In this document: positions 1 to 11,690 of the stretch, in pieces | Numbering within the stretch: position 1 is the stretch's first letter | Layout: each line of letters starts with the position of its first letter | Source: Drosophila persimilis | Lineage: Eukaryota; Arthropoda; Insecta; Diptera; Drosophilidae | Reading direction: 5' to 3' | Length of the DNA stretch: 64,000 bases | NCBI RefSeq assembly: GCF_003286085.1 | Contig: NW_020825294.1 | Coordinates: forward strand, 7,998,001 to 8,062,000 | Position numbers and translations under genes: made by a program | The notes under the pieces: model-generated | What the model saw: the letters and a program-made list of their open reading frames with translations, nothing else | What the model was told of the DNA's origin: nothing | The model's database searches: none

Positions 1-450
1 GATTTTATTAATTTTTGTCACGATTTTTAAAAGAATTTAATTTTAAAAGAAAACTACTAGTATCTCATGAAGGAATCAATTTTCTATAAGATTGAGTAAT
101 TTTTATAGGCCTGACTTTAATGCATTATTTTTAAACAAATTTTAAACGCAAAATGGTCTAAAATTTTATTAATTTTAGAAAAGAATTTTTAAAAGAATTT
201 TATTTCAAAAGAAAACTAAATCCTATAAATTAATCAATATTTTATAGTAATGGCTCTTACTATAAGCGTTAATTTATTGCATTATTTTGTATAATTTTTT
301 AAACGAAACAGATTTTATTAATTTTTGTCACATTTTTAAAAGAAAAATACTTGTAGCCTATAAATTAATCAATTTCCGTTAAGATTGACTAATTTTTATA
401 ACCCTGACTTTAATGCTGTATTTTATACAATTTTTTAAACGAAAAATGTT
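1..450. repeat. Partial array of the 'CAGTGCCGG' TIR-family internal repeat, cut by the window edge
   Basis: AT-rich sequence repeats about every 150-180 bp. Each unit contains a block like TTTTATAGGCCTGACTTTAA, then a T-rich block ending in AAACGAAAAATG or a variant, and a block like CAATTTTCTATAAGATTGA. The same blocks occur beside the CAGTGCCGGAC ends at 10900, 23469 and 4444, so this is most likely the interior of another copy, in the same orientation as the 10900 copy, whose terminal repeat lies to the left of the window. No terminal repeat is visible here. Confidence 0.6.
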
Positions 451-2215
451 CCCCAAAAATACAAAATTTATGCCACTTCAGACCTTAAATATTCCCCGAG
501 TAGAGCAGGTTTCTCCGTCACACAGCTCTCAAAATATTCCCCAGACTAGAGCAGGTTTCTTCGTCACAATTAGCTTTAGCTTCGGTTCTGGGGAGGGACT
601 GCCCGGGCGCCCAGGGGGCCCTTGGAAATGTTGCCAAAAACAATTTATGATTCTCGCAGTACAATATTGTGTCGTGCAACATTTTGCGCACAATCGAGAA
701 TTGTGCAATTGCATTTGGGCCAAAAAGCAGAGGCTGGAAAGGGGGGAAACGGACGAAAGTCCTGTCCCCAGCTGGCGCCAAAGTTTTTGCATATTTATTC
801 AATAACAAAATAAGCGGCAGTTAAATTGTGAATAAGTTCTGTGCCAGCTGCTGCCGCAATAATTAAAAACAATACGCGTCTCCTCGGAGAAGCAACAAAG
901 CTGGCAAATGGATGCCAGAAACTTTAATGTGGCCAAAAGGCAGCCAGGGGGGGCAGTGGGGGGGTGGAAGGAGTACCAAGCCAAGTAGTCGCTTCCTTCC
1001 GAGACGGGACAACGAGACGCATAAATCTTTCAAGAGCTCTCGCTTGGCTTCATTTCAACTGTTGTTCCAGCTGCGGGCACGGCTCCTGGTCTGCATTCTG
1101 CATTCTGCTGCAGCTCCTTCTGGAGCTTCCGCTCCGCTCCTCCTGATTTTGGAGCCTCGAGTGCATTTGCTAATGACAAAGTCAAACAGGCGACAATGGG
1201 ACTGGGGAAATGCTGCCTTCTGCCGCGTTTATTGTTGCGTACTTTCGAGCGTCGAGTGGCCGCAAGCTACCGCTGGTGTTGCTTCCTCTGCCACTACCAC
1301 TGTCTCTGCCTCTGCCACTGTCTCTGCCTCTGGCGAGTGTCATGCTAGCTTTGTGTCTGGTTAGCGGCGGCAAGTGTTGAAAGCATGTTAATTGCTAACC
1401 ATAACACCAGCAAAAACAACAACTCAGGCGCCAGCTTGACAAACAAAGGACCGGCGGAGCGTCGAGCAGAGGAGAGGAGAGTCGATGTATAGGCCTTTTG
1501 GTCGCCTTTTGCCCCACTTTCCGCCGAAGCGGCAACAACATTTACATGTTCCAAGCGGAAGTGGACGCCCCCACCCCCACCCTTCTCACCCCCCTAACTA
1601 GGCCTGCCGCCTTTTGATGGGATCTGCTGGCGGAAGTATTTGTCGTGATATTTATCGCATAAGCCAGCCCCCCCCCAGCGGAAAATTGTGAAAATTTAAT
1701 TGAAAATTTTGCCGGGCCTTGAGTGGGGACTTCGGCACGAGGGCCACTGACGGAGCTCCATTCCATTTCTTTTGTGAATATTTTTATTGATTTCGATTAT
1801 TTTCGGCAACAGCTGCCACCAAGAGCGAAACGAAGAATACGCAAAAATATATTAAACAAATAAACATAAAATATTCAAAAAATGGGTCATGTGGGGCTTA
1901 TTTCAATATGCTTTTTGTGCAGTTCCCCGTTTTCATTTTCAGAGGGAATTAATACAGATTAATATGAGTACTCATATAATATATACATAGATAGCAGGCA
2001 ATACAAAGGGGAATTTGTATCCAAAAAGTAATGGAAATAATACAAAATAATTATTAAACATTACGAATTAAAATTGTCCAGGGATCCTGAATTATTCATC
2101 GATTAATGAACAAAGTATCAAAAATATATAAAATAAAATATAATGCAAGTGCACTAATTAAATAACAAGTTTTCTTGTCTTTAATTTTTTACAGTATTTA
2201 GAATTTAAAATATTT
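451..2215. other. Non-coding stretch, no gene recognised
   Basis: Mixed-composition sequence with only short chance ORFs. It has a CTCTGCC-type hexamer repeat at about 1287-1335 and short C or G runs (about 1566-1580 and 1668-1677). From about 1770 the base composition drops to AT-rich. I see no splice-bounded exon, tRNA or transposon end. Confidence 0.5.
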
Positions 2216-2720
2216 AAAAAATATCATTATTATTTATTATCGTTATTTATTTTATTATTATTTATTATCGGTATTTATATTTTTTATTTTTTTTATTATC
2301 TATTTTTATTTTTTTTTTTTTTTATTATTATTAATATTATTTTTTATTATTATTATTATTTTGTATTACTATTATATTTTTTATGATTATTATCATATTT
2401 TTTTACGATTATTATTATATTTTTTTATGCATTTTTTTTATTTTATATAAATATAATTGCATTATAATTTTTTATTATTATTATTACTTATTATTATTAT
2501 TTAATATATAATATTATAATAATATACAAATTATAATAGTTATTATTATTTTTTATTATTATTTAATGTTTAATAATATAATAATATAACAATTATAATA
2601 GTTATTATTATTTTCTATTATAATTATTTTCTATTATTATTATTTTCTATTATTATTTTATTTTATTTTTATTTATTATCATTATTTTTATTATTATTTT
2701 TATTATTTATTATTTAAATG
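2216..2720. repeat. TTATTA-type AT-rich microsatellite, about 0.5 kb
   Basis: Almost pure A/T sequence built of TTATTATT and TTTTTATT steps with interruptions. Similar tracts are present at 9305-9930 (opposite strand sense), 19935-20365 and 28915-29110. Confidence 0.85.
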
Positions 2721-3659
2721 GGTCATATTTTTCCGTTTAATTTTTTAATCGAAATTACCAGCAGTTAAATCAAATAAACAATTTTATTGACTAATATTTT
2801 CGGTAGATCAATCAATGATTTTTTTTTTTTTTTTACAATAATATCGTTGAGAATTTAAAAAATTTCTTAAATATTTATGTGCCCACAAAAACGTATTTTC
2901 TCTTCTATTGTTTTCTGTATTTTCTAAGAAACAATAGTTTTCATTATATTTCCAAACAACCAGCCAACGGACTCGGCCCCAAGCTGCGCTTCTACGGGGC
3001 TTTTTTACGGGGCTCCTCGTGCGCTCTTGTTTATGGACTCTCGCCGTGTTTATTTCCTTTCCACCTTTTATAATATTCTCCTGCACGGCTTTTCCGCTCT
3101 GCGCCTTTCTTTTCGCCACTTTTCCGTACATTTTTTATGGCCCAGCTGGCCAAAACTCTGAAAATCACAGCCGAAATGCGGCATCAAACGATGTACCAGC
3201 GAATATTCCCCAATGAAATAAAATCAAGCGCCAAAGAGGGGCCGCAAAAAAGAGTGTTTTAAAGAGGAGAGAATGCGTTCATTGCAACTTTAATGTATAT
3301 AACTTTTTAATTAAAAAAGAAGCGGCAACAGCGTAAAAATCTCAAGTACATAATCCTTTTTAAACGGCAGCGGAAACCAAATTAAAAAACGAATCCATTC
3401 TGTATCCGCAAACTAATTTGTTTATTTAGGCGGCCGGGCGCCGGAAAATTTCGCTGACAATTTTAAAATAAAAAGGAAAGTACCGTCAACATCGGTTTGC
3501 AGCGCCACACGCCAGAGTATTTGCCTTTTTTTGTATAGAAATTTAATAAATATTTAAGACTACTTTTAAATGGAAAACATTGCCGCACGAGAGGATTGTA
3601 TCTATTGGATATACGTTTACCAAAAAAATGAAAAACAAATACCATTGGGTAGCTTACTT
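2721..3659. other. Non-coding stretch, no gene recognised
   Basis: It starts with a T homopolymer at about 2820-2834. The middle (2950-3250) is more GC-balanced, but its ORFs are short and unlike any family I know. From 3640 it grades into the tandem array that follows. Confidence 0.45.
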
Positions 3660-4444
3660 TAAATTTGTTTTAAAAATTTGAGAAGACATTTAAATGGTAT
3701 TTAATGTAAAAAGAAAAATTGTTGACCATTTTTCGTTTAAAAAATTGTTAAGAATAATGAAAAAAAAATCACGCTTTATTTTCTTTTGTCAAACAAATTA
3801 CAATAAAATTTTAAATGGTATTTAATGTAAAAAAATAAACAATTAAAGACCTTTTTTCGTTAAAAAAATTTTAGACCATTTTACGTTTAAAAAATTGTTA
3901 CAAATAATGCAATAAAGCCACGTTTAATTTTCTTTTGCCTAAAAAATTAAAGTAGAATTTTAAATGGTATTTAATGTACAAAAAATTATAGAACTTTTTT
4001 TTTTTAATTGTTAAAAATAAAGCAATAAATTCACGCTTAATTTTCTTTTGCCTAAAAAACTAAAATATAATTTTAAATGGCATGTAATGTAAAAAAAATA
4101 AACAAATTGTAGACCATTTTTCGTTTAAAAATTGTTAAAAATAATGACATAAAGTCACGCTACATTTTCTTTTGTGTTAAAAATTAAAGTAGAATTTGAA
4201 ATGGTATTTAATGTAAAAAAAAAAACAATTGTAGACCCTTTTGCGTTAAAAAAAATTGTAGACCATTTTTCGTTATTGCAAATATTGCAATAAAGTCACG
4301 CTTATAAAAAATAGTCAATCTTATAGAAAATTTATTAATTTATGAGATAAAATTATTTTTCTTTTGAAAATCGGAATGGAAAAGCTCTTAAAACAGCCAT
4401 AAGCTGAAAAGTTCTGACTGTGCCAACTTTTAGGTCCGGCACTG
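3660..4444 (-). mobile_element. TIR-family element with an internal tandem array (about 5 units) ending in a Tc1-like terminal repeat
   Basis: Five units of about 110-150 bp each begin with AAATGGTATTTAATGTAAA and contain GACCATTTTTCGTTTAAAAA, AATAAAGTCACGCT and TTTTCTTTTG. They run from about 3694 to 4320. The right end (about 4310-4444) has GAAAAGCTCTTAAAACAGCC and closes with TTAGGTCCGGCACTG. That is the reverse complement of the CAGTGCCGGACYTAA end at 10900 and 23469, so the element is in minus orientation. No left terminal repeat is recognisable, and no transposase is encoded. By end sequence it looks like a non-autonomous Tc1/mariner-type element whose interior has been amplified in tandem. 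Confidence 0.65.
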
Positions 4445-4949
4445 TTTAAATTAGAGTTTAAAAGCAAGAAGAATGTTTAATTTGTAAACGATTCAATCTG
4501 CGACACCACAACATTTTTTAAGACATTTTAAATCTACTTTCGACGAGGAGGAGATGTGATGTCATGAATCAATGGAATCGTATATTCTTCAGTGATATTT
4601 TGTATCTTATCGAAGCTGTTTTGAATGATTCTGCTTTGATCAGGTTTATATCGTTTAGTCGGTATCTACTGTACCACCTTCGAAAAGAGCGAGGGCACGT
4701 TTTGTGTAGCATACTTTCCAGGGACGAGCGGGCCTCTCCCTTAATGCCGGGGCTAAGCATAAAACCATTTACAAGCACTTAGTTTGCATATAACCTCAAC
4801 GCAAATATAAAAAAGGGCGGCGGGGGGGTGGCCAAGGGGGGATGGGAAGGTGTTGCTTGCGGGGCAGGGGACAGGGGGCAGGGGGATAGACGCATTTGCA
4901 TTTGAAATATGCATGAGTTTCCATCCTCCTCGCTGACTGTCTGTCTCTG

Positions 4950-5004
<55 letters not shown>

Positions 5005-6225
5005 AAATAAACATAAATGTAGAGAGGAAAAAAAATAACGCTGAAATTGCAAATGACAAGTTTTTCACTAAGCAGCAGCGCAAATACACCGCAGGATGGA
5101 GGATGGTGGAGGGAGGATGGGGGGGGGGGGGGGGCCTGGTGGCATGGTGGCACGTAGCAGGGGCATGATACATTGACACACTTACTGCATGATGAAGCAA
5201 AATGAGTGACAAACTGACTGCGCGATGTTGTAAGCTGCTTATTAAGCAAAGAGCCAGCCAGCTGCAGCAGGCAGCAGGCAGCAGGAATCGGGCTAAGAGC
5301 GCAGGCCTCAATGGGGCGGGGGGGGTGGGGAATACCTAGCTGGCCGAAATATAAATGAGCACAGCAAAAGCGGCCAACTTAAAGTAAATAAATGGTTCAC
5401 TTTCACTCGCTGGGACCCAAATCAATGTCAACGAGTGCGCGCCTCTGGGAGGCTGCTCCCTGCTCCTCCCTGCTCCTCCCTGTGCGGCTCCTGACCCTGC
5501 AGCACGTGCCTTTTCACGATGAAGTTGCCACGGCTCGTGGGCCAGAAAGTGAGACCCCGTCGGGGGACTGGAGACTGAGTTAAAAGCCGAAAAACTGGCA
5601 ACACGCAAAAAGGTTTAGACGCACCGCTGAGATTTCTTCTTCGGTTCGGGGAATACAAAACTTTTTCCATCGCTTCAATAAATAACAAAATGACAGGCAA
5701 AGCCCAAAAAGACAGGGTATTAAAGTGCCTTCAACACGGAAGAGTAAATGCTCTTGCAATAAAATAATACAACAAATTCTCTACTTATTTGCAAAAAAAT
5801 CGAAATTTCCTTTTTATACCCTCTCTTGGAATAAGGCAAATCTGGGAGGCCTCTGCTCGCTGACATGAAAATGCGCGAGCGTCGTTGTTTTCTCATTAAT
5901 TTCCCAACGCCACGGGGAAATGCATAAGCAAAAGTCACTGACTTTCATGCCTGCCCGGAGCCGTTCTAGTTGTTATCCTTGTTATCCGTGTCCTGGAATT
6001 TAACGAGCATCCCCTGCCAGGCATTCGGGAATGCACTTGTTGGCTCCTAAGATCCCGCACACACGTCGCGAGGTTGGCCTTCTCCGCCTTCTAAAATTGC
6101 AAATTAATCAAAAAACAATTGAAGAAGTTGCAGAAGTCCCTGATCCCTCCGTCAAACTGTCGTAGAACTGTGTCCTGTAGCCGTCTTACATTTAAAGGCT
6201 TTATTTATGTTACATTGCAATGTAA
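4445..6225. other. Non-coding stretch with simple repeats
   Basis: It contains a compound (CT)n(GT)n microsatellite at 4938-5003 and G-rich runs at about 4820-4900 and 5119-5134. The ORFs across the CT/GT repeat are simple-repeat translations. The part from 5340 to 6200 has ordinary composition, and I recognise no product in it. Confidence 0.5.
4938..5003. repeat. Compound (CT)n(GT)n microsatellite
   Basis: About 30 bases of CT repeat pass directly into about 30 bases of GT repeat. Confidence 0.95.
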
Positions 6226-6362
6226 TTGCATTGTAATTTTCCAAAAAATATTCAGCCTTTAGCTAATGACTACAGTTTCGATTATGACTCGGATGAGTCC
6301 GAATTAGAGGATATAAATCCATATTCGTTTGAATTATCTGTACAAAACAACTAAATGATAAT
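6226..6362 (+). other. Possible 3'-terminal coding exon or pseudogene with an acidic stretch
   Basis: After a plausible acceptor (AATATTCAG, ending near 6274) the plus strand reads PLANDYSFDYDSDESELE and then DINPYSFELSVQNN, ending at TAA (6360-6362). The frame is open leftwards only to about 6226, where a stop lies just upstream. The acidic, serine- and tyrosine-rich composition is unlike the chance ORFs around it. A polyadenylation-type AATAAA follows at about 6487. No start codon or upstream exon was identified and I do not recognise the protein. It could equally be the tail of a decayed transposable-element gene, since another acidic decayed ORF lies 0.6 kb downstream. Confidence 0.25.
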
Positions 6363-6529
6363 TTAACATAAATTGTTAGAAATAGTTAAATAGTAGAAGA
6401 AGAATTTGATCATAAGAATTGTTTATCAAAAAATTTGTTTTATATTTTTATATTTACCACTATTACATCAAAATTACAACAGAAAAATAAATTCCCTTAA
6501 AATCTTAGTACTTTTTTATAGCTCTCATG

Positions 6530-6720
6530 ACTTTCCTTTGTGATCACGTATACGCCTTGTTGCCATATATGGGCTATTGCGGTAGGCGTGGTCAAATGAA
6601 CTTAAAATTTTGTTCAAATATTTAGAGTGCTATATTTATTAAATACACGAAGTTTCAGCTCGATATCTGCTTTATTCGACTTTATGCCAATTATTTGGGA
6701 ATTCCGCCCAGTGTGCATTG
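6530..6720. repeat. Possible dispersed-repeat remnant
   Basis: Phrases such as GGTAGGCGTGGTCAAATG and GAAGTTTCAGCTCGATATC resemble the degenerate non-coding text of INE-1/DINE-1-like and related elements in Drosophila. This is family resemblance only. I see no ends or target duplication. Confidence 0.25.
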
Positions 6721-6937
6721 ATTTGATATGTATATTAGTTTTTTTTTTTTACTTTGGCTTCGTCATTGGGGCTGCTACAAAGAAAACCGAATAACAAGGG
6801 GACAGGGATAGGGTTTGGATTAGGGTTAGGGGAAGAACTTTTGACATGTCTTCCTGAGAACAGTTTCAATCGGATTTGGTTGATACATTTTATGGTTACT
6901 TTTTAGCCCTAGATCCAGACCGTAACCCTTTAAGGTG

Positions 6938-7151
6938 ATGGCATCCGATGACATTCTTAGCGAAGACGAATGCTGATTCTACAGAAAGCTGAGATAGCGA
7001 TGAGCCTGTGAAACTTGTTTCAAATTTAATTAAAAAAGGACTTCAATTTGCAACTAAATTAGGATACCATTTCGTCACAAACGATCCCAATGCCGAAAGA
7101 GCTGCACATTTCCAGTCACAATTGTATGGGTCATTACAAAGAATTATATAA
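6938..7151 (+). pseudogene. Decayed ORF of unknown, possibly transposase, origin
   Basis: An ATG at 6938 opens MASDDILSEDE. The reading then shifts by one base at about 6971-6972 and passes one in-frame TGA. It continues as DSDEPVKLVSNLIKKGLQ, FATKLGYHFVTNDPNAER and AAHFQSQLYGSLQRII to a TAA at 7149-7151. The helical C-terminal part after an acidic linker is reminiscent of the tails of pogo/Tigger-type transposases, but no catalytic motif is present and that link is a guess. The frameshift and internal stop argue that it is not functional. Confidence 0.35.
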
Positions 7152-7840
7152 GGCCAATTGTTGGGCCAAGAACGGCTCATAACAGAGCGAGCGGGAGAAA
7201 GTCCAAGAAAGCAAACGAATTCGAGTAACTGACGATGATAGCAATTAAATGAATCTTCCTGAATTTGTAATTATCATTTAAATTTTTCTTAAATTTATTT
7301 GTACCTTAAAAATTGAATAACCTACTCTTTTTGTTAACAACAAAGCTGTTTTACAAACACACATTATGGTTTTTAGTTCCTGAACTTATCAAACCTAATT
7401 TAAATGTTTAATTTTTTAATTTAATTTAACTTTTAAGCTAATCTTTTTTTCTTTAAAATAAATAAAATAAACATAAATACTTGTTCTTAAAAAACACTTG
7501 TTTTTCTCTGATATAAATGTTTTCAAAATATGTTTGAAAAATAAATTTTATCACTTAATTTTTATAAAAAACTATTTTTTTTAATATTATTATTTAAATT
7601 ATTTTGAATAATTAAACAACTTTTTTTTTAAATAAATATAACAAACAATTCTTATTTTTGTAAACTTTTTTTTTAAATTATAATCGTTAGTTTAATTTGT
7701 ATATAAAACTATTTTTTTTATTATTATTATTTAAATTAGTTCAAATAATTTAACAAATTTTTTTAAGTAAATACATCAACCAATTTTTATTTTTATTAAT
7801 TTATTTTTTTTATGTTAATTTTTTTTTAAATTATAATCGT
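7152..7840. other. AT-rich non-coding stretch with imperfect duplications
   Basis: Strongly AT-rich from about 7260. Two similar blocks (about 7560-7670 and 7690-7810) share ATAAAACTATTTTTTTTA-like and TTATTATTTAAATTA-like words, suggesting a degenerate tandem duplication of about 130 bp. No coding signal. Confidence 0.5.
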
Positions 7841-8473
7841 TACGCTCCCTGATGTTTTCTCACCAATTTTTGCGCACAATCGATATATTTTTGTACACGT
7901 TTTTTTCTGGAACCAATCTGCATTGTGTGTATTGTATAGTTGGCTCGGCTTCTGCCTCAGACCCAAATCTAAAGGTTATATGATTGTTTCCATTCCCTCT
8001 TCCCTCCAGAGTTCGGTTTCCCTGGCCAAAAAGATCAGTGGAAATGGCTGCTTTACGGCAGAATTGTGCTCAATGTTGCCTCCCATAAAGTCCAATCGTT
8101 TTCGGCTGCCAGAAACACGCCCGGAAACAGTTTCAATGTTTCGTTCTCCGCCGGAATGGACAGCTTTGTGAGCATAAGCACCTTGGCGCTTTACGTCTTG
8201 CCCAAACGGTGGGTAGGGGGCCGGGAGGGGCGGGAGGGGGTGGGGAAAGAGTGCATTTTGACATTTTCATGCGCTTCGTTGATCTCCAACCGAAAAAGTT
8301 AATGGAGGCACACACACACACACACACACATGCACATCCCCAAGCCCTTCGGAAAGCGCAGCTTCGACGGAATTCTGGGGATTTGTAGCTCTATTTTCCA
8401 GGGCTCTGTCAGTAGAGTAGAACAAAAGGCTTCGACTGCTGCTGCTTTCAGCTTCAAGTGTTCGATGGTTTTC

Positions 8474-8512
<39 letters not shown>

Positions 8513-9304
8513 GGGGGGTGGGGGGGGGGGGGGGGGGGGGTTGGCTGAATAAATGGTATAACACACGTTTGGTTTACTTTTACCGCTTGCCCTCTTTTGG
8601 GGCATCCTGGTAGGGGGTGGGGGGGTGGGGGTGGGTTGTATGCTGGAGGGGGCATTGTTTGCTCTGAGCCTGGCTAATTGGTCCGACTCCAGTCGATATC
8701 GATTTTTGATATTCACCAAAATCGCTTGTTTGCCTTTTATTTCTCATTTTTCCTTTGTAATATTTGCAGCTCCATCTGGCAAATATTTATCCCCAAGACC
8801 CAGGCCGGTTGGGGTTTTGCATTTTGGATTTTCGATTTTGCATTTTGGTTTGTTTTTTTTTTCTGCAGCAGAGCCTCCATCTTTCTGCACCCGAAGGCTT
8901 GGAATTTAATTGAAATTTTGGTTTGAGCTTTGGCAAATCTAGCATTTTTTTAAACACGATTTGGAGGTGTATTGAGGGTGTAATCAAGACAAAAGGTTTT
9001 ATAGATTTCAAATTTTAGAATAAAATACAACCATAGATATTTTTTGTTCTTTTTCAGGGCCAGAAGGGGACCAAAAGCACAGTAAAAATGTTGAAAAAAT
9101 ACGTGGGAGCCTCTCGAGATATAATTTACTCGAAATAAGAGGACTATTTGCCTTGAAAGGATTTACAAGGGAATTATGGAAAGTTCTAACTGGTTTCACA
9201 TTCAAAGCTTTCCTAAGAAAAGAGAGGGAGATACCCTTAGAGCGTTTATTTTCTCTGATATAAACAAACGCAATTTAGGGAGATATTAGAAAAACACTTG
9301 ATAA
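7841..9304. other. Non-coding stretch with dense simple repeats
   Basis: It holds a (CA)n tract at 8309-8330, a (GT)n tract running into G runs at 8475-8540, and G-rich runs at about 8612-8635. The ORFs here are shadows of the repeats. No gene recognised. Confidence 0.5.
8475..8540. repeat. (GT)n followed by G-homopolymer
   Basis: About 35 bases of GT repeat pass straight into G9, one T and a 21-base G run (8520-8540). The same junction type recurs at 43549-43609. Confidence 0.95.
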
Positions 9305-9843
9305 ACCCTAAATAAAAAAAATAAAAAAACAAAAAAAAAAACAACATCAAAAAACAAAAAAAAAAAATAATAAAAAAAAAATTATAAAAAAATAATAAAA
9401 AAAATAATAATAGTGAAAATAATAAAAAAAATAATAGTGAAAATAGTAACAATAATAGTAGTGAAAATAGTAAAAACTATAATAAAAGTAATAATAGTAA
9501 AAATAATAAAAATATTATAATAAAAATAATAAAATTTATAATAAAAATAATATTAGTACAAAATAATAAAAATGATAATAAAAATTATACTAGTAAAAAT
9601 AATAAAAATTATAATAAAAATAATATTAGTGTAAATAATAAAAATTATAATAAAAATAATATTAGTACAAATAATAAAAATTATTATAAAAATAATAATA
9701 AAAATAGTAATTAAAATAATAATAAAAATAATAATAGTAAGAATAATAAAAATTTGAATACAAATAATAATAATAGAAATAATATAATAATAATAATAAT
9801 AATAATAATAGAAATAATATAATACAAATAATAATAATAATAA

Positions 9844-9874
<31 letters not shown>

Positions 9875-9930
9875 AGAATTATAATTAGTATTAGTGTTAA
9901 TAATAAAAACATTAGTCATAATAATACAAA
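9305..9930. repeat. AAT/AAAAT microsatellite, about 0.6 kb
   Basis: Nearly pure A/T: AATAATAAAAATTATAATAA steps with occasional G or C (AATAGTA). Parts show higher-order repetition, for example ATAAAAATAATATTAGTA at about 9540-9670. Minus-strand ORFs of Ile/Leu/Phe/Tyr are simple-repeat translations. Confidence 0.9.
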
Positions 9931-10899
9931 TAATAGTAATACTAAAATTGATAGAATAAGAAAATCATTATGTTTAAAAGCACACAACTATTTGAACTCC
10001 ATGTGACTAGCGCACTAGCACAAAGTAGAAATACTGTTGCGTTAGGAGTATATACAAATGTATATATATTAATAAAATAAGGGAAGAACGATGGCAACTC
10101 TCGGTTCAACTTTTGTGCCAAAGAATTTCAGTCCCTTTAATATCCAAAAGATATTTGTGATGGGTCTCCCTCTAACATAAAGACGTCTTCAAACATTTCG
10201 CATCCCTCGAGACGGTAATCACACTCAGTAATTTCATTAAGGCTTTTATTTCCTGCCCCCCCTCGGTGGCTGTGGGGGCTGCACAGGTGCTCCCCAGGTG
10301 TGTGCCACATTGTTGCCGACTTATGAAATCTTTCTCTCTCTCTGTCTCGGGCTCTCCCAGAAGGAGAATTAAACGCATTAAAACCCCTTCTTTTTTGTGG
10401 CTGCTATGCCTCAAAAGTCGTAAAAGCGAGTTTTATGAATGCGATTAAGCGCGTGAACTGCACAAGAGCATATTTCTTCTCCGCCGGACTGTACGAGTGC
10501 CTCGTCTATGCCCCCCCCTACTTACTGTCTCATTTTCTCCGCTTTGGGTCGTCCTACTTTGCTGTTGTGCCCGGGATTTGTCATTTTTAATGACTGTGAA
10601 AAGAATGCGTTCGTAATTACATGCCAGAAAGGAAAAACTTTCAACGTTGTACGTGTGTGTCTGTGTGTGTCTCTGTCTCCGTCTTCGTGTCTGTGTCTGG
10701 CATTTTACTGTATCATAAATTATTTTACATACTTATTATCCCCTTTCTGTATATGGAAAAGTCTCAAATGGAAGGGGACATGTTAAGGGAGTACTAGGGG
10801 AATTTAAAGAAGGTTTTCGCAAGCTGTTGGAGGGGTTTTTTTTTTTTGGCAAAAAGTGATCGAAATTCATACAGAAATCCATGACGCCCCTTATAGATA
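9931..10899. other. Non-coding stretch, no gene recognised
   Basis: Ordinary composition with short CT tracts (about 10330-10350) and GT tracts (about 10650-10680). No exon-like ORF. It ends at the TA dinucleotide (10898-10899) that abuts the next element. Confidence 0.45.
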
Positions 10900-11690
10900 C
10901 AGTGCTGGACTTAAGTGTAGGCACAGCCATAACTTTTCAGTTCCCCGCTGTTTTCAGAGCTTTTCCCTCGCTATTTTTATAAGAAAAATAGTTTAAAACA
11001 TTGGCTAATTTTTATAGGCCTGACTTTAACGGCTTATTTTTTACAATTTTTTAAACGAAAAATGGTCTACAATTTGCTATTTTTTTTACATTAAATAACA
11101 TTTAAAATTATTCTTTAATTTTTTAGCCAAAAGAAAATTAAACGTGAATTTATTGCATTATTTTTAACAATTAAAAACAAAAGTTCTATAATTTTTTGTA
11201 CATTAATACCATTTAAAATTCTACTTTAATTTAGACAAAAGAAAATTAAGCGTGACTTTATTGCCTTATTTTTTTTTTAATTTTTTAAAAGAAAAATGGT
11301 CTATAATTATTTTTTTTTCATTAAATACCATTTAAAATTCTACTTTAATTTTTTAGACAAAAGAAAATTAAGCGTGACTTTAATGGATAATTTTTTTAAA
11401 TTTTTTAAAAGAAAAATATCTAATTTTTTTTTTACATTATTTACAATTTAAAATTCTACTTAAATTTTCTACACAAAAGAAAATTAAGCATGACTTTATT
11501 GCTTTGTTTTGTAAACATTTTTTAACGAAAAATGGTCTTACATTTTTTATTTTTTTTAACTTAAATACCATTTAAAATTACACTTTAATTTTTTAGACAA
11601 AAGAAAATTAAGCGCGACTTTGTTGGTTTATTATTTTTAATTTTTTCAACGAAAAATGGTTTAAAATTTGAAACAAAACTCACTTCTGGC
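10900..11690 (+). mobile_element. TIR-family element: Tc1-like left end plus a tandem array (about 6 units)
   Basis: It starts with CAGTGCTGGACTTAAGTG directly after TA. GGCACAGCCATAACTTTTCA and GAGCTTTTCC follow. From about 11000 a unit of about 110-120 bp is repeated roughly six times. Its landmarks are GAAAAATGGTCT, ATTAAATACCATTTAAAATT, GACAAAAGAAAATTAAGCGT and GACTTTATTGC. This is the same unit as at 3694-4320 in reverse orientation. The last unit fades at about 11660-11690 and no right terminal repeat is visible. No coding capacity. Confidence 0.7.

Noticed and set aside
6810-6832. Telomere-like TTAGGG words (GGATTAGGGTTAGGGG)
   Set aside because: There are only two units, and Drosophila-type flies lack this telomere repeat. 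Most likely chance.
9553-9919. Long Ile/Leu/Tyr ORFs on the minus strand
   Set aside because: They are translations of an AAT microsatellite.
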